Positions 9,013 through 17,108 of a stretch of 42,600 nucleotides of DNA are shown piece by piece (position 1 is the stretch's first letter; the number at the start of each line of letters is the position of its first letter). A program made the position numbers and the translations under genes. The DNA comes from an uncultured Pseudomonadota bacterium (GTDB lineage Bacteria; Myxococcota_A; UBA796; SXON01). The notes under the pieces were generated by a model. It saw nothing but the letters and a program-made list of their open reading frames with translations, was not told the DNA's origin and did not search any database. The stretch is taken from assembly GCA_903891165.1 (NCBI GenBank), contig CAITDR010000270.1, positions 1 to 42,600 of the forward strand. Direction: 5' to 3'.

Positions 9013-12000
9013 TGGGTGCGTCGGGCTGGCTTTTGCTGGTCCTCGGCTGTGCTCCTCCCGAATCCGAGGGGCCAACGTTGGACTGGCGCTGGCCCACCAC
9101 CGGCGACACGCTGCCTGCGCACAACCGGAGGTTGTGGGTAGACCTGCGTGGGGAGGCTGGTCCGCTGGAGTGGCGGTTGAATGGGGAGCTTTTAGAGGGA
9201 GAGGAGGAAGAGCGAGAGGAGGGTCGGCTCTTTCACCTGACCGCGCCGCTGCCGGAGGGGGAGCAGGTGCTGGAGGTGGCCGTGGGTGGGAAGGGGGTGC
9301 GGTGGGAAGGGAGGGTGGAGGCCAACCTGCCGCCGGTGATTACGCTCGAAGCCGGGCTTTGGAGGGAGGGGGAGCCCTTGGAGCTGCGTCTATCGGTGGA
9401 GGATGGAGACGATCCCCTGGAGGTCTTGAGTCTTGTGGGGACGGGGGAGGGGGCGGCGCTTTTGCCCAGCAAGCTGCCCCCGGATGGGCGACTCGCTTGG
9501 TCGGTCTGGCCGCAAGAAGCTGGATCCTTGACGATTGTGGTGACAGACCCGCTGGGCGCTACGGCCGAGGCCACCGCGCGCTGGGACCTGCTGCCGGAGG
9601 ATGCGGACGGCGACGGATGGCCCTACTGGGTGGACTGCGATGATGGAAATATGGATGTTTATCCTGAACAAGTTGAGATGTGTGATGGGGTAGATCAGGA
9701 CTGCGACGGACAGGTGGATGAGCTGGCCCTGGATGCAGGTCTCTGGTTTGTGGACGGGGACGGCGACTTTTTTGGCGATGCTGAGCGGGCTTTTTTGAGC
9801 TGTGACGGTGCGGGCGGAGTGGCGCTGGGCCAGGACTGCGACGACAGCCGTGCCGCCTCTTTCCCTGGGGGGACCGAGCTTTGTGATGGGCTGGACAACG
9901 ACTGCGACGGTGCCTTGGACGAGGAGAACCCCACCGAGCTGCTGCCCTGGTATCACGACGATGACGGCGACAACTTCGGGGATCCGTCGGATGTGGTATC
10001 GGCCTGCGCGGCGCCACCGGGTCGGGTCGCGGATAACACAGACTGCAATGACCAGGATCGAAGCGCTTTTCCGGGTGCGCCCGAATACTGCGACGGCGAC
10101 GACGAAGACTGCGACGGCACCATCGACGAACCCGAGGCCATCGACGCCTCCCTCTATTTTTTGGACAGCGACGCCGACGGCTATGGCGGCCCGCAAAGCA
10201 CGCCCGCCTGTTCGGCTCCCCCTGGCTATGTGGCGGATAACCTGGACTGCGATGATACATCGCCGGATGTATCACCCTCTGGCACCGAGACCTGCGATCT
10301 CCGGGACGAAGACTGCGATGGGCAGATCGACGAGGCAGACGCCGTAGACGCCTCCACCTGGTTTTTGGATGGCGACGGCGATGGCTATGGGGGCTCTGCC
10401 AGCACCGTCGCCTGTACCACCCCACCTGGATATTTGGCGAACAACCAGGACTGTGATGATACTTCGCTAGATGTATCACCTGAGGCTGTGGAACACTGCG
10501 ACCTCCGCGACGAAGACTGCGATGGGCAGGTAGACGAGGCCGCGATCGACGCCCCCACCTGGTACGCCGACACCGACGGGGACGGCTATGGCGGCTCCAC
10601 CGCCATCGTCACCTGCGTCGCCCCCTCTGGATTTTTGGCGAACAACGAGGACTGTGATGATACGTCTATCGATGTATCACCCACCGGTACCGAGACCTGC
10701 GACGGTCGTGATGAAGACTGCGATGGCAGCATCGACGAGGCCGCGATCGACGCCCTCACCTGGTATTTGGATGCCGATACCGATGGCTATGGAGGGGTGG
10801 TCAGCAGCCTTGCCTGCACCGCTCCATCTGGATATTTGGCGAATAACCAGGACTGTGATGATGCGTCGGCAGATGTATCACCTGCCGGAACGGAACACTG
10901 TGACCTCCGCGACGAAGACTGTGACGGGCAGGTAGACGAAGCCGCCGTGGACGCGCTCCCCTGGTACGCGGACACGGATGGGGACGGCTTTGGCGGCCCC
11001 ACCAGCATCTCGGCGTGCATCACCCCCGCTGGATTTTCAGTGAACAACCAGGACTGTGATGATACATCGTCGGATGTATCACCCTCCGGTACCGAAACCT
11101 GCGACCGCCGCGACGAAGACTGCGACGGCAGCATCGACGAAGCCGCCATCGACGCGTCCATCTGGTACGCCGACACCGACGGGGACGGCTACGGGGGCGC
11201 CGGCAGCACCGCTGCCTGTACGGCTCCCTCTGGATTTTTAGCGAACAACCAGGACTGTGATGATACATCTCCCGATGTATCACCCACCGAGATCGAGACC
11301 TGTACCAACCACACCGACGATGACTGCGACGGCCAGATCGATGGCTGCCCCCTTTCTGTGGCCGACGCAGTGGCCCTTACCGGCGAGTCCGGCAACCTCT
11401 TCAGCGAGGTAGAAAGTGGGGATCTGGACGGAGATGGCGCGGTGGAGATCGGGGCGGGAGGTGGGGAGCTGCTCTGGCTGCTGCCGGGGGATTTTGGAAG
11501 CTCTGGCTCGGTATCGTCGCAAAGCCCACGCCTGTCGGGCGCCGAACTCTCCGCTTTTGCCCTGGGTGGAGATCGGGACGGCAACGAGGCGGCCGAGCTG
11601 TGGTGGGCGACTTCTTCCGCCGGTCAGGGGGGAGTGGTTTGGGTGCTGGAGCAGCCCACCATCAGCGGCGACATCGACAGCCTCGCGCAGCTGCGTCTGG
11701 AGGGACAGCCTGGCGAAGAATTTGGCAGTGCTCTCGCCCAGATCGACTATGACTTCGACGGCATCGCCGAGATCCTGGTAGGCGCCCCCGGGGGAGGTGG
11801 CCCGGGCTTGGTCTACGCCTGGAACCAGGTGGGTGCCGGCACTTTTGGCAGTGCCAACGCCGATGCCGTGCTCAGCGGGGCGCAGGCAGGGGACCGGGCG
11901 GGGGGCGGCGCGCTGGGTGCAGAGGATCTGGACCAGGATGGGGTGGAGGATCTCTGGGTGGGTACACCCGGGGCGGGCGGCGGGGCCGGTGGCGTCGCCC

Positions 12001-12536
12001 TGATCGAACGTTGGGAAGGGATCCCCATGGATCTCTCTATCGCCGACGTGCTGTGGACCGGACTTCCAGGGGAAGCGGCAGGATCGGTGGTGGAAGCCGT
12101 CGATCTGGACCAGGACGGCTACCCGGAGCTGTTGGTGGGTGTCGCAGCCAGCAGCCGGCTCTATGTGCTTCCTGGACCTCTGTTTGCGTCGGGGATCCTG
12201 GAAGAAAGTGGGGCGCGGGTGGAGGGTACCGGCGCCCTGGGCGCCGCGGTGGCTGGCTTCGGACAGCAGAGCGGCGAGGTGCTCTGGGGGGTGGGGGCGC
12301 CGGATGCCAATGTAGATGGAGTGGGAAGTGGAGCCTTGTACCTGTATCTGGGGCTGCCGGTTGGTGTCTACGACGCGACGGAGGCATCCTGGGTGCTCGC
12401 AGGGGCGGGTGGGGGGGCGGGCTTGGGTGGCAGTCTGGCTGCCGCCGGGGACGGAGATGGGGATGGCCAAGCCGACCTAGCGATCGGGGCAGCGGGCGGC
12501 GGGGTCTGGCTCTACGGCAGCGCCATCGTGGAGTGA
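9012..12536 (+). CDS. MopE-repeat / FG-GAP surface lipoprotein
   Basis: A 1174-residue predicted lipoprotein. The N-terminus has a short signal with lipobox LVLGC (Cys13). A short Ig/cadherin-like segment follows, then about nine Asp- and Cys-rich units of about 67 residues (DCDD ... CD-x-x-DEDCDGxxDE ... WYADTDGDGYGG; roughly residues 195-780). These match the MopE-type putative metal-binding motif. The last 390 residues hold FG-GAP-like beta-propeller blades (for example GDLDGDGAVEIGAGG and DFDGIAEILVGAP). Likely anchored at the cell surface, binding Ca2+ or another metal through the DxDxDG loops. The ATG overlaps the GNAT stop and has no clear ribosome-binding site, implying translational coupling. 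The 3' end abuts a convergent gene with no gap. No specific function can be assigned. Confidence 0.85.
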   Translation: MGASGWLLLVLGCAPPESEGPTLDWRWPTTGDTLPAHNRRLWVDLRGEAGPLEWRLNGELLEGEEEEREEGRLFHLTAPLPEGEQVLEVAVGGKGVRWEGRVEANLPPVITLEAGLWREGEPLELRLSVEDGDDPLEVLSLVGTGEGAALLPSKLPPDGRLAWSVWPQEAGSLTIVVTDPLGATAEATARWDLLPEDADGDGWPYWVDCDDGNMDVYPEQVEMCDGVDQDCDGQVDELALDAGLWFVDGDGDFFGDAERAFLSCDGAGGVALGQDCDDSRAASFPGGTELCDGLDNDCDGALDEENPTELLPWYHDDDGDNFGDPSDVVSACAAPPGRVADNTDCNDQDRSAFPGAPEYCDGDDEDCDGTIDEPEAIDASLYFLDSDADGYGGPQSTPACSAPPGYVADNLDCDDTSPDVSPSGTETCDLRDEDCDGQIDEADAVDASTWFLDGDGDGYGGSASTVACTTPPGYLANNQDCDDTSLDVSPEAVEHCDLRDEDCDGQVDEAAIDAPTWYADTDGDGYGGSTAIVTCVAPSGFLANNEDCDDTSIDVSPTGTETCDGRDEDCDGSIDEAAIDALTWYLDADTDGYGGVVSSLACTAPSGYLANNQDCDDASADVSPAGTEHCDLRDEDCDGQVDEAAVDALPWYADTDGDGFGGPTSISACITPAGFSVNNQDCDDTSSDVSPSGTETCDRRDEDCDGSIDEAAIDASIWYADTDGDGYGGAGSTAACTAPSGFLANNQDCDDTSPDVSPTEIETCTNHTDDDCDGQIDGCPLSVADAVALTGESGNLFSEVESGDLDGDGAVEIGAGGGELLWLLPGDFGSSGSVSSQSPRLSGAELSAFALGGDRDGNEAAELWWATSSAGQGGVVWVLEQPTISGDIDSLAQLRLEGQPGEEFGSALAQIDYDFDGIAEILVGAPGGGGPGLVYAWNQVGAGTFGSANADAVLSGAQAGDRAGGGALGAEDLDQDGVEDLWVGTPGAGGGAGGVALIERWEGIPMDLSIADVLWTGLPGEAAGSVVEAVDLDQDGYPELLVGVAASSRLYVLPGPLFASGILEESGARVEGTGALGAAVAGFGQQSGEVLWGVGAPDANVDGVGSGALYLYLGLPVGVYDATEASWVLAGAGGGAGLGGSLAAAGDGDGDGQADLAIGAAGGGVWLYGSAIVE
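9597..11350 (+). repeat. Tandem MopE-type repeats (about nine units, about 201 bp)
   Basis: Units anchored on DCDD recur at close to 201-bp spacing. Units 4 to 9 are much more alike at DNA level than units 1 to 3, consistent with recent tandem expansion. Each unit carries two Cys in conserved positions and a DxDxDG-type loop. Confidence 0.85.
10253..11282. repeat. Six in-frame copies of a 22-nt palindrome
   Basis: The copies lie at 10253-10274, 10457-10478, 10658-10679, 10859-10880, 11060-11081 and 11261-11282. The consensus is TGATACATC-N4-GATGTATCA. Copies 1, 5 and 6 are perfect 9-bp hairpins with 4-nt loops. Copies 3 and 4 differ only by A-to-G changes that would give G-U pairs in RNA. 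Copy 2 has one true mismatch. The right arm is identical in all six. The palindrome encodes DDTSxDVSP using the codons GTA and TCA, which look atypical for this GC-rich sequence. Confidence 0.75.
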
Positions 12537-13304
12537 TCAGCGGCGCAGGAGCAGGATCCCGAAGGAGATCCCGAGGATCCCGGTCACGCTGAGCACAATG
12601 GTGACCTCGTTGGGGGCCTGATCGTTGGTGAGCCGATCCTTGTGCAGCAGGCCCGCCAGCAGTCCGGCGATCAGCCCCCCCACATGGGAGGGTGATGAAA
12701 CAAATGGCAAGAAGAAGCCGATAATCAGGTTCAGGGCCGTCCAGAGCGCCAGCTGTTTCCCAAAAACTTCCAGCATCTGAGCAGGCAGAAATTCCCGCCG
12801 CAACCAGCCAAAGCTGAGCAGGGCGCCCATCACGCCAAAAAGGCCACCGGAGGCACCAAAGGAGATGGATCCTCCGTGGGCCTGGGCGGCCACCGCCCCC
12901 CCTACAACAGCCAGGATGAAGATCCACAGGAACCGGGCGGGGCCAAAGACAGCTTCTCCCATACGTCCCAGGCCAACCAATGCCATTCCATTTACGACAA
13001 GATGGATCAGGTCTCCGTGGACAAAGCCACAGGTCACCAACCTCCACAGCTCTCCCTGTGCCACTCTACCCTGTGCCCGCGCCCCAAACTCGATCAGCGT
13101 CGGGTTGGAATGGCTCCCCAAAAAAGCCCAGAACCAGGCCACCTTTCGGTGGGTCAGCTCCCAGAAGCTCGCCCCCAGGTGCAGCAGCACCATCGCTCCC
13201 AACAAGAGCTTGGTCAGAACGGGGACTACCTCAAAGCAGTCCAGAAAGCGTTCCATCGTACGGGCGCGTAGCTCGTCCGGATCCAGGCTTCTTGGGCGCG
13301 CCAC
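12537..13304 (-). CDS. Rhomboid-family intramembrane serine protease
   Basis: A 255-residue polytopic membrane protein. Rhomboid signatures: FVHGDLIHLVVN (His101, Asn105), the nucleophile motif FGASGG (Ser152) and SHVGG (His207, the dyad base). About six hydrophobic segments are visible. It should cleave transmembrane helices of other membrane proteins; the substrate is unknown. The listed start is GTG at 13304, six bases after the upstream stop; an ATG at 13258 would also retain the rhomboid core. It probably shares a transcript with the coiled-coil gene upstream. The stop directly abuts the stop of the convergent lipoprotein gene. Confidence 0.88.
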   Translation of the reverse strand: MARPRSLDPDELRARTMERFLDCFEVVPVLTKLLLGAMVLLHLGASFWELTHRKVAWFWAFLGSHSNPTLIEFGARAQGRVAQGELWRLVTCGFVHGDLIHLVVNGMALVGLGRMGEAVFGPARFLWIFILAVVGGAVAAQAHGGSISFGASGGLFGVMGALLSFGWLRREFLPAQMLEVFGKQLALWTALNLIIGFFLPFVSSPSHVGGLIAGLLAGLLHKDRLTNDQAPNEVTIVLSVTGILGISFGILLLRR

Positions 13305-13310
13305 GGCAGC

Positions 13311-14201
13311 TTAGAGGGGCTCGTCGCTCAGTTCGCCTTCCGGGGCTTCCGGAAGGCTCGGATCGCAAAAAATCACGTAGTATTTGTCTTTTGCGAAGTC
13401 AGAGTCTTGGGCGAGCCACTCTGACCAGGTGGGCAGGCTCAGATCCCGCTTGTCGGTCACTTCCACAAGCCGCGGGGTGGCCTGCCGGGACAACATGCAG
13501 CCCTTAAAGCGCCGGTCCAGCTTGCCTACGGCTGTATCCACCTCGGTGCGGCAGCGATCCAGGCGGTTGATCGTTCCTTTTTTGCAGACCTTGAGGATGG
13601 TGTTGGCCCGGAATTTTGCCCACTCCTCGTCCACACGGGCCGAAAAGGTCTCGCCGCGGGCAACTTCGGTTTCCTGGCGGGCAACGGTGGTTTCTTGCCG
13701 GGAAATCTCCAGATCCTGGGTCAGCTTCTCCTTCTCCTGGATGGCCACCGCCAGCTGGGCCTGCAGGCCCGCCAGCTCGGCCTCTTTGGCCTCCAGCTCT
13801 TTCTTGCGCGCGGCGCTCTTGCCTTCAGACTTCTTCAGCTTGGTCTTGATGACTTCGATTTCCTGAAGGCGGGCGGCGACCGCACCTTCCAGGTCCACCA
13901 CTTTGGTAGAGGCTGCGGTCAGCTGTTCTTTCTGGCTGCTGTCCAGCTTGGTGCTGCGCTCCAGCAGGTCCTGGTAGGCCTTTTCCTGAGCGTCGAGCTT
14001 GGCGATCAGCTCTGCCCGCGAAAAATCAGCTTCGGGGCTGGCCATGATCTCGGGATTCTGAACCTGCTCGTAGAGCACCGGCACCACAAAACCGACCACC
14101 ACCCCCGCCAAGAGCGCCGCACCGTGGGAAACCAGCTTGACGATACAGCCGGTCGCCCGGGATGCACCGCTTCCATCTTCCACTTCACTGCCTTCCGCCA
14201 T
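13311..14201 (-). CDS. Single-pass membrane protein with long coiled coil, unknown function
   Basis: A 296-residue protein. A short acidic N-terminus is followed by one hydrophobic segment (about residues 20-42, AALLAGVVVGFVVPVLY), then a Lys/Glu/Ala-rich coiled coil from about 65 to 195. A C-terminal globular part has Cys residues (KVCKKG, RCRTE, KGCML). I do not recognise a family. The ATG at 14201 is preferred over a GTG at 14207 because GAGGAG sits five bases upstream of the ATG but would touch the GTG. Such architecture is common in envelope-associated scaffold proteins, but that is only an analogy. It is followed by the rhomboid gene after a 6-bp gap. Confidence 0.7.
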   Translation of the reverse strand: MAEGSEVEDGSGASRATGCIVKLVSHGAALLAGVVVGFVVPVLYEQVQNPEIMASPEADFSRAELIAKLDAQEKAYQDLLERSTKLDSSQKEQLTAASTKVVDLEGAVAARLQEIEVIKTKLKKSEGKSAARKKELEAKEAELAGLQAQLAVAIQEKEKLTQDLEISRQETTVARQETEVARGETFSARVDEEWAKFRANTILKVCKKGTINRLDRCRTEVDTAVGKLDRRFKGCMLSRQATPRLVEVTDKRDLSLPTWSEWLAQDSDFAKDKYYVIFCDPSLPEAPEGELSDEPL

Positions 14202-14271
14202 CTGCACTCCTCGGAGATTGCCCCCGGTACATTACACGAAGCGAGCGCGGAATTCTACCCCTGCGAGCGTA

Positions 14272-15780
14272 TCAGCTGGTGATGGTGATGTCGTAGGTGG
14301 TGGAGCAGCTGTTGTTTGGCCAGTTGGCAGCGTAGATCCGCAGGGCCCAGTCGCTCTCGGTGTCGTCCAGCCAGTCGCCCACATAGTGGATGCGCAGGGT
14401 GCCGCCACCGGAGTCCGAGTCGCGAACCGAGTTGTCGTCGATATTGTAGAGCTCCAGGACATAGTCGCCGTTGGAGGGTAGCCCGGTCACGGTGACCTGA
14501 ATGTCCACGTTGTCGATGATGATGATGTCCCCGGTGGCCCAGCGGTACCAGTCCTCGTCCCCATCTTTGTGGATAGACAGCCCGGAGAGACGCACCGTCT
14601 CGTTGGTCCAGAAGCTGTCGCCCACATCGCCAAAATCATAGGCGGTGGCCAGGGTGTCGTTCTCTTCGTAGGCGTCCCAGTCGCTGCCGTTCACCTTGCC
14701 ATCGCAGTCGTTGTCCTTGTCGTCGCAGATGTCCTGCATGTCCGGGTTGACCACGGGGCTGGCGTCGTCGCAGTCACCCTGGTTCTCCGTCCATCCATCG
14801 CCGTCATCGTCGCGATCGTTGGGGTCATTGATGGTGACCTGGATGTTCTTGCGGGACTGCTTGCTGTCGGTGTCGGTGACCTTCAGGGTGATGGTGTGGG
14901 TGCCGCCCACCAGTCCTGCTGTACTGAAGGCTACATTTCCGCTGGAATCCGGTGGGGTGACCGAGAGGCTGCCCTGCAGGTCGCTGACCCACTCAGCCTG
15001 GAGCTGCTCCACCGGCGTCACGTCGTCGCCCACGGTGGCCTCAAAACGGATGGGCTGGCCGCCGTCATAGGCGGAGCCGCTGGCGGGCGAAATAATGTTG
15101 ATGGTGGGAGCGCCGCCGTCGATCACTTCGAAGCTCACCGTCTGCTCGGCGGTCTTGTTTTCCAGGTCGATGGCGGAAAGGGTGAGGGTGTGGGTGCCGA
15201 TGGAGAAGTTCCAGGCCGCGCTGATATTCCCCGTAAAGGACGGATTTCCCGACCAAATCACCCCATCGGGCACGTCCACAATCTCGGCCCGCAGGCTGTC
15301 GGGTGCGTCGATGTCGTCCACCACCGTGGCGATCACGTTGTTGGACTCGGTAGAGCGTAGGGTGGCACCATCGGTGGGGTTGAGGATGGTGATGGTGGGG
15401 GAGCCCATGGGGTTGGCCCCTTCGCCCACGGTGATACCGATAGAGGTGGAGGCACTTTTCCCACCTTCATCCACCACCATCAGGGTGATCGTGTGCGGCC
15501 CCGAGGAGAGCGCATTCGTCGCAAAGTAGACATTGCCGGAGGCGTCGGGTGGTGTGCTGTCCAGCTCGCCGTCCACGCTGCTCTGCCACAGGATGCTCAG
15601 ATCGGGAGGATCGGTCTGGCCATCTCCCACTTCCGCCACAAATTCTGCCAGCCCGCCCGGCTCCACAAAATCGCCATCCAGCGGCGAAAGAATCGTCGCC
15701 GAAGGCGGAGAGTTGAAGGTTCCCAGCTCGCGGTCGTTGCAGGCAGCCAGAAAAAGAACAAGCAGAGGGAGAGCGCGCAT
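14272..15780 (-). CDS. Ig-like repeat / PPC-domain lipoprotein with one MopE motif
   Basis: A 502-residue predicted lipoprotein (lipobox LFLAAC after MRALPLLV). Three or four Ig-like/PKD-type modules of about 95-110 residues follow, each opening with a pattern such as ATILSPLDG, ITILNPTDG or INIISPASG and ending in a HTITLxVxD strand. Then comes a single Asp-rich unit (DCDDASPVVNP ... DNDCDGKVNG) and a C-terminal module starting YEENDTLATAYDFG, typical of bacterial pre-peptidase C-terminal (PPC) domains. The start at 15780 is preferred because it begins directly at the signal peptide; an upstream ATG at 15822 would add 14 charged or polar residues. Likely a surface adhesion or binding protein. 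Confidence 0.8.
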   Translation of the reverse strand: MRALPLLVLFLAACNDRELGTFNSPPSATILSPLDGDFVEPGGLAEFVAEVGDGQTDPPDLSILWQSSVDGELDSTPPDASGNVYFATNALSSGPHTITLMVVDEGGKSASTSIGITVGEGANPMGSPTITILNPTDGATLRSTESNNVIATVVDDIDAPDSLRAEIVDVPDGVIWSGNPSFTGNISAAWNFSIGTHTLTLSAIDLENKTAEQTVSFEVIDGGAPTINIISPASGSAYDGGQPIRFEATVGDDVTPVEQLQAEWVSDLQGSLSVTPPDSSGNVAFSTAGLVGGTHTITLKVTDTDSKQSRKNIQVTINDPNDRDDDGDGWTENQGDCDDASPVVNPDMQDICDDKDNDCDGKVNGSDWDAYEENDTLATAYDFGDVGDSFWTNETVRLSGLSIHKDGDEDWYRWATGDIIIIDNVDIQVTVTGLPSNGDYVLELYNIDDNSVRDSDSGGGTLRIHYVGDWLDDTESDWALRIYAANWPNNSCSTTYDITITS

Positions 15781-15840
15781 AAGACTCAGTATAGCGGATC
15801 TCGCCTGCAAAGGGAAAGTCAAGGCTGCGCCTTTTCGGCC

Positions 15841-17091
15841 CTACTTCAGCGTGCGGAAGCGCTCGTACAGCTCGGTCTGCCGACTGGTGGTGGGCAGCTC
15901 CACCCCCTGAAACCACAGCCCGGTGGTGGCCGTGCGCGGCTGGAGCGGGTCGCCACTGCAGCGCGCAAAAGTAGCTTCATAGCCGGTCTTTAACATGCCG
16001 ACCTTCATGCCCCACAAAGCCGGTCCGTTGCCGCAGGCCGCCGCGACGGCGACCTCACGGGGCAGCCCATAGGCCACGGCCACCCCCGCCTCCAGGGGTG
16101 CCGCCCGCAGGTTGTGGGCGGCCGGGGTACGGAAGGCAAATTTGACCCCCGCCCGATGTAGACGTGCCGGATTTTCACAGGTCACATACTGGATGTCCAA
16201 CCCTCCCGGTTGTGCATTTACGGGCCCCAACAGCAGGGGATAGCCCGCGGCCGCCAGCTCTTTGGCCACCAGGTGGCCCTCGGCGGCGCCCAGGATCACC
16301 GCATCCAGGTTGAACTCATGGGCAAGATCCAGGGCAATCATCAGATCGCTTGCGCGATCCGCCGTGATCAGGGCCTTGGTTTCCCGGCGCAGCAGCGAAT
16401 GAATCGCGCGCTGGAAGGCGGTGAGGGGCGGTTTTTCTGCCTCCTTACTTCCTTTTTTTGTCTTCTTGGCGGCGGGCTCCGCCGTGGGAGGTTTGTTGGC
16501 CTCGAAAAGATCGCGCAGCTTCAGGGCCACCCCCATCCGACTTTTGGCGCCCTCGTTGGCTCCTCCCCGCCCGAGGTTAATGCAGATGCCGGCAGGCGCC
16601 AAAATCGTCGTATCGGCAATGGTGTTTCCCGCGAAACGCATCCAGGCGGCCTGACCGGAGATCAGGCGTCCACCGCCGGGAACAATCAGGCTACCCAGCA
16701 CCCCACCCAGGCGGGTCACCGGGATCACCTCCGAGTAGGGGTTGTAGGCGTCGGTCACCCGGGCCTGCGGCAAGATGGGGTCGGCCCCCTCCGATTCATC
16801 ATGGGTGCTGCCCTCCTGGTCGATCTCGTAGAGTCCCAGGGAGGAGCCGCCATTCCACAGGCCGGGCCAGAGCGTGGCCCCCTTCATGTCGGTGCCGCCC
16901 TTCACGCCCGCGCCCACCTCGACGAGGGTGCCCGCTTCGATGCGGAGGCCGCCGTCGAGCTCGGTGCCATCGCCGATGATCAGGTGGGCATTGGACAGGG
17001 TCAGGCTCTCGGCGGCTGCGGCGCCGCGCGGAAAAAGCCCAAAAGCCCCCAGGCCGGCGAGCAGGGAGCGGCGAGAGAACGAGGCACTCAT
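15841..17091 (-). CDS. Tat-exported amidohydrolase-like protein lacking the HxH metal motif
   Basis: A 416-residue protein with a twin-arginine signal (SRRSLLAGLGAFG, Arg7-Arg8). The amidohydrolase fold is recognisable (N-terminal beta sandwich; LWPGLWNGGSSLGL where PGxIDxHxHxG is expected). Asn-Gly-Gly at 80-82 replaces the HxH pair that binds zinc in active enzymes, so catalysis is doubtful. A low-complexity Lys-rich insert (AAKKTKKGSKEAEK) lies in the middle. ATG 17091 has a good ribosome-binding site (AAGGA, four bases away). An earlier ATG at 17107-17109 overlaps the stop of the upstream amidohydrolase. Probably a partner of the intact paralogue immediately upstream; such pairs occur in other bacteria. 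Confidence 0.75.
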   Translation of the reverse strand: MSASFSRRSLLAGLGAFGLFPRGAAAAESLTLSNAHLIIGDGTELDGGLRIEAGTLVEVGAGVKGGTDMKGATLWPGLWNGGSSLGLYEIDQEGSTHDESEGADPILPQARVTDAYNPYSEVIPVTRLGGVLGSLIVPGGGRLISGQAAWMRFAGNTIADTTILAPAGICINLGRGGANEGAKSRMGVALKLRDLFEANKPPTAEPAAKKTKKGSKEAEKPPLTAFQRAIHSLLRRETKALITADRASDLMIALDLAHEFNLDAVILGAAEGHLVAKELAAAGYPLLLGPVNAQPGGLDIQYVTCENPARLHRAGVKFAFRTPAAHNLRAAPLEAGVAVAYGLPREVAVAAACGNGPALWGMKVGMLKTGYEATFARCSGDPLQPRTATTGLWFQGVELPTTSRQTELYERFRTLK

Positions 17092-17108
17092 CGGTTCCTT
17101 ACAGGACA

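Noticed and set aside
10253-11282. CRISPR array or repeat-spacer system
   Set aside because: The 201-bp periodicity is that of a coding tandem repeat, the intervening sequence is itself repeated rather than unique, and no cas genes are present.
15781-15840. Promoter (TTGACT ... TATACT) for the Ig-like lipoprotein
   Set aside because: The two hexamers on the minus strand are 23 bp apart, too far for a standard sigma-70 promoter, and the -10 would lie only seven bases from the ATG.
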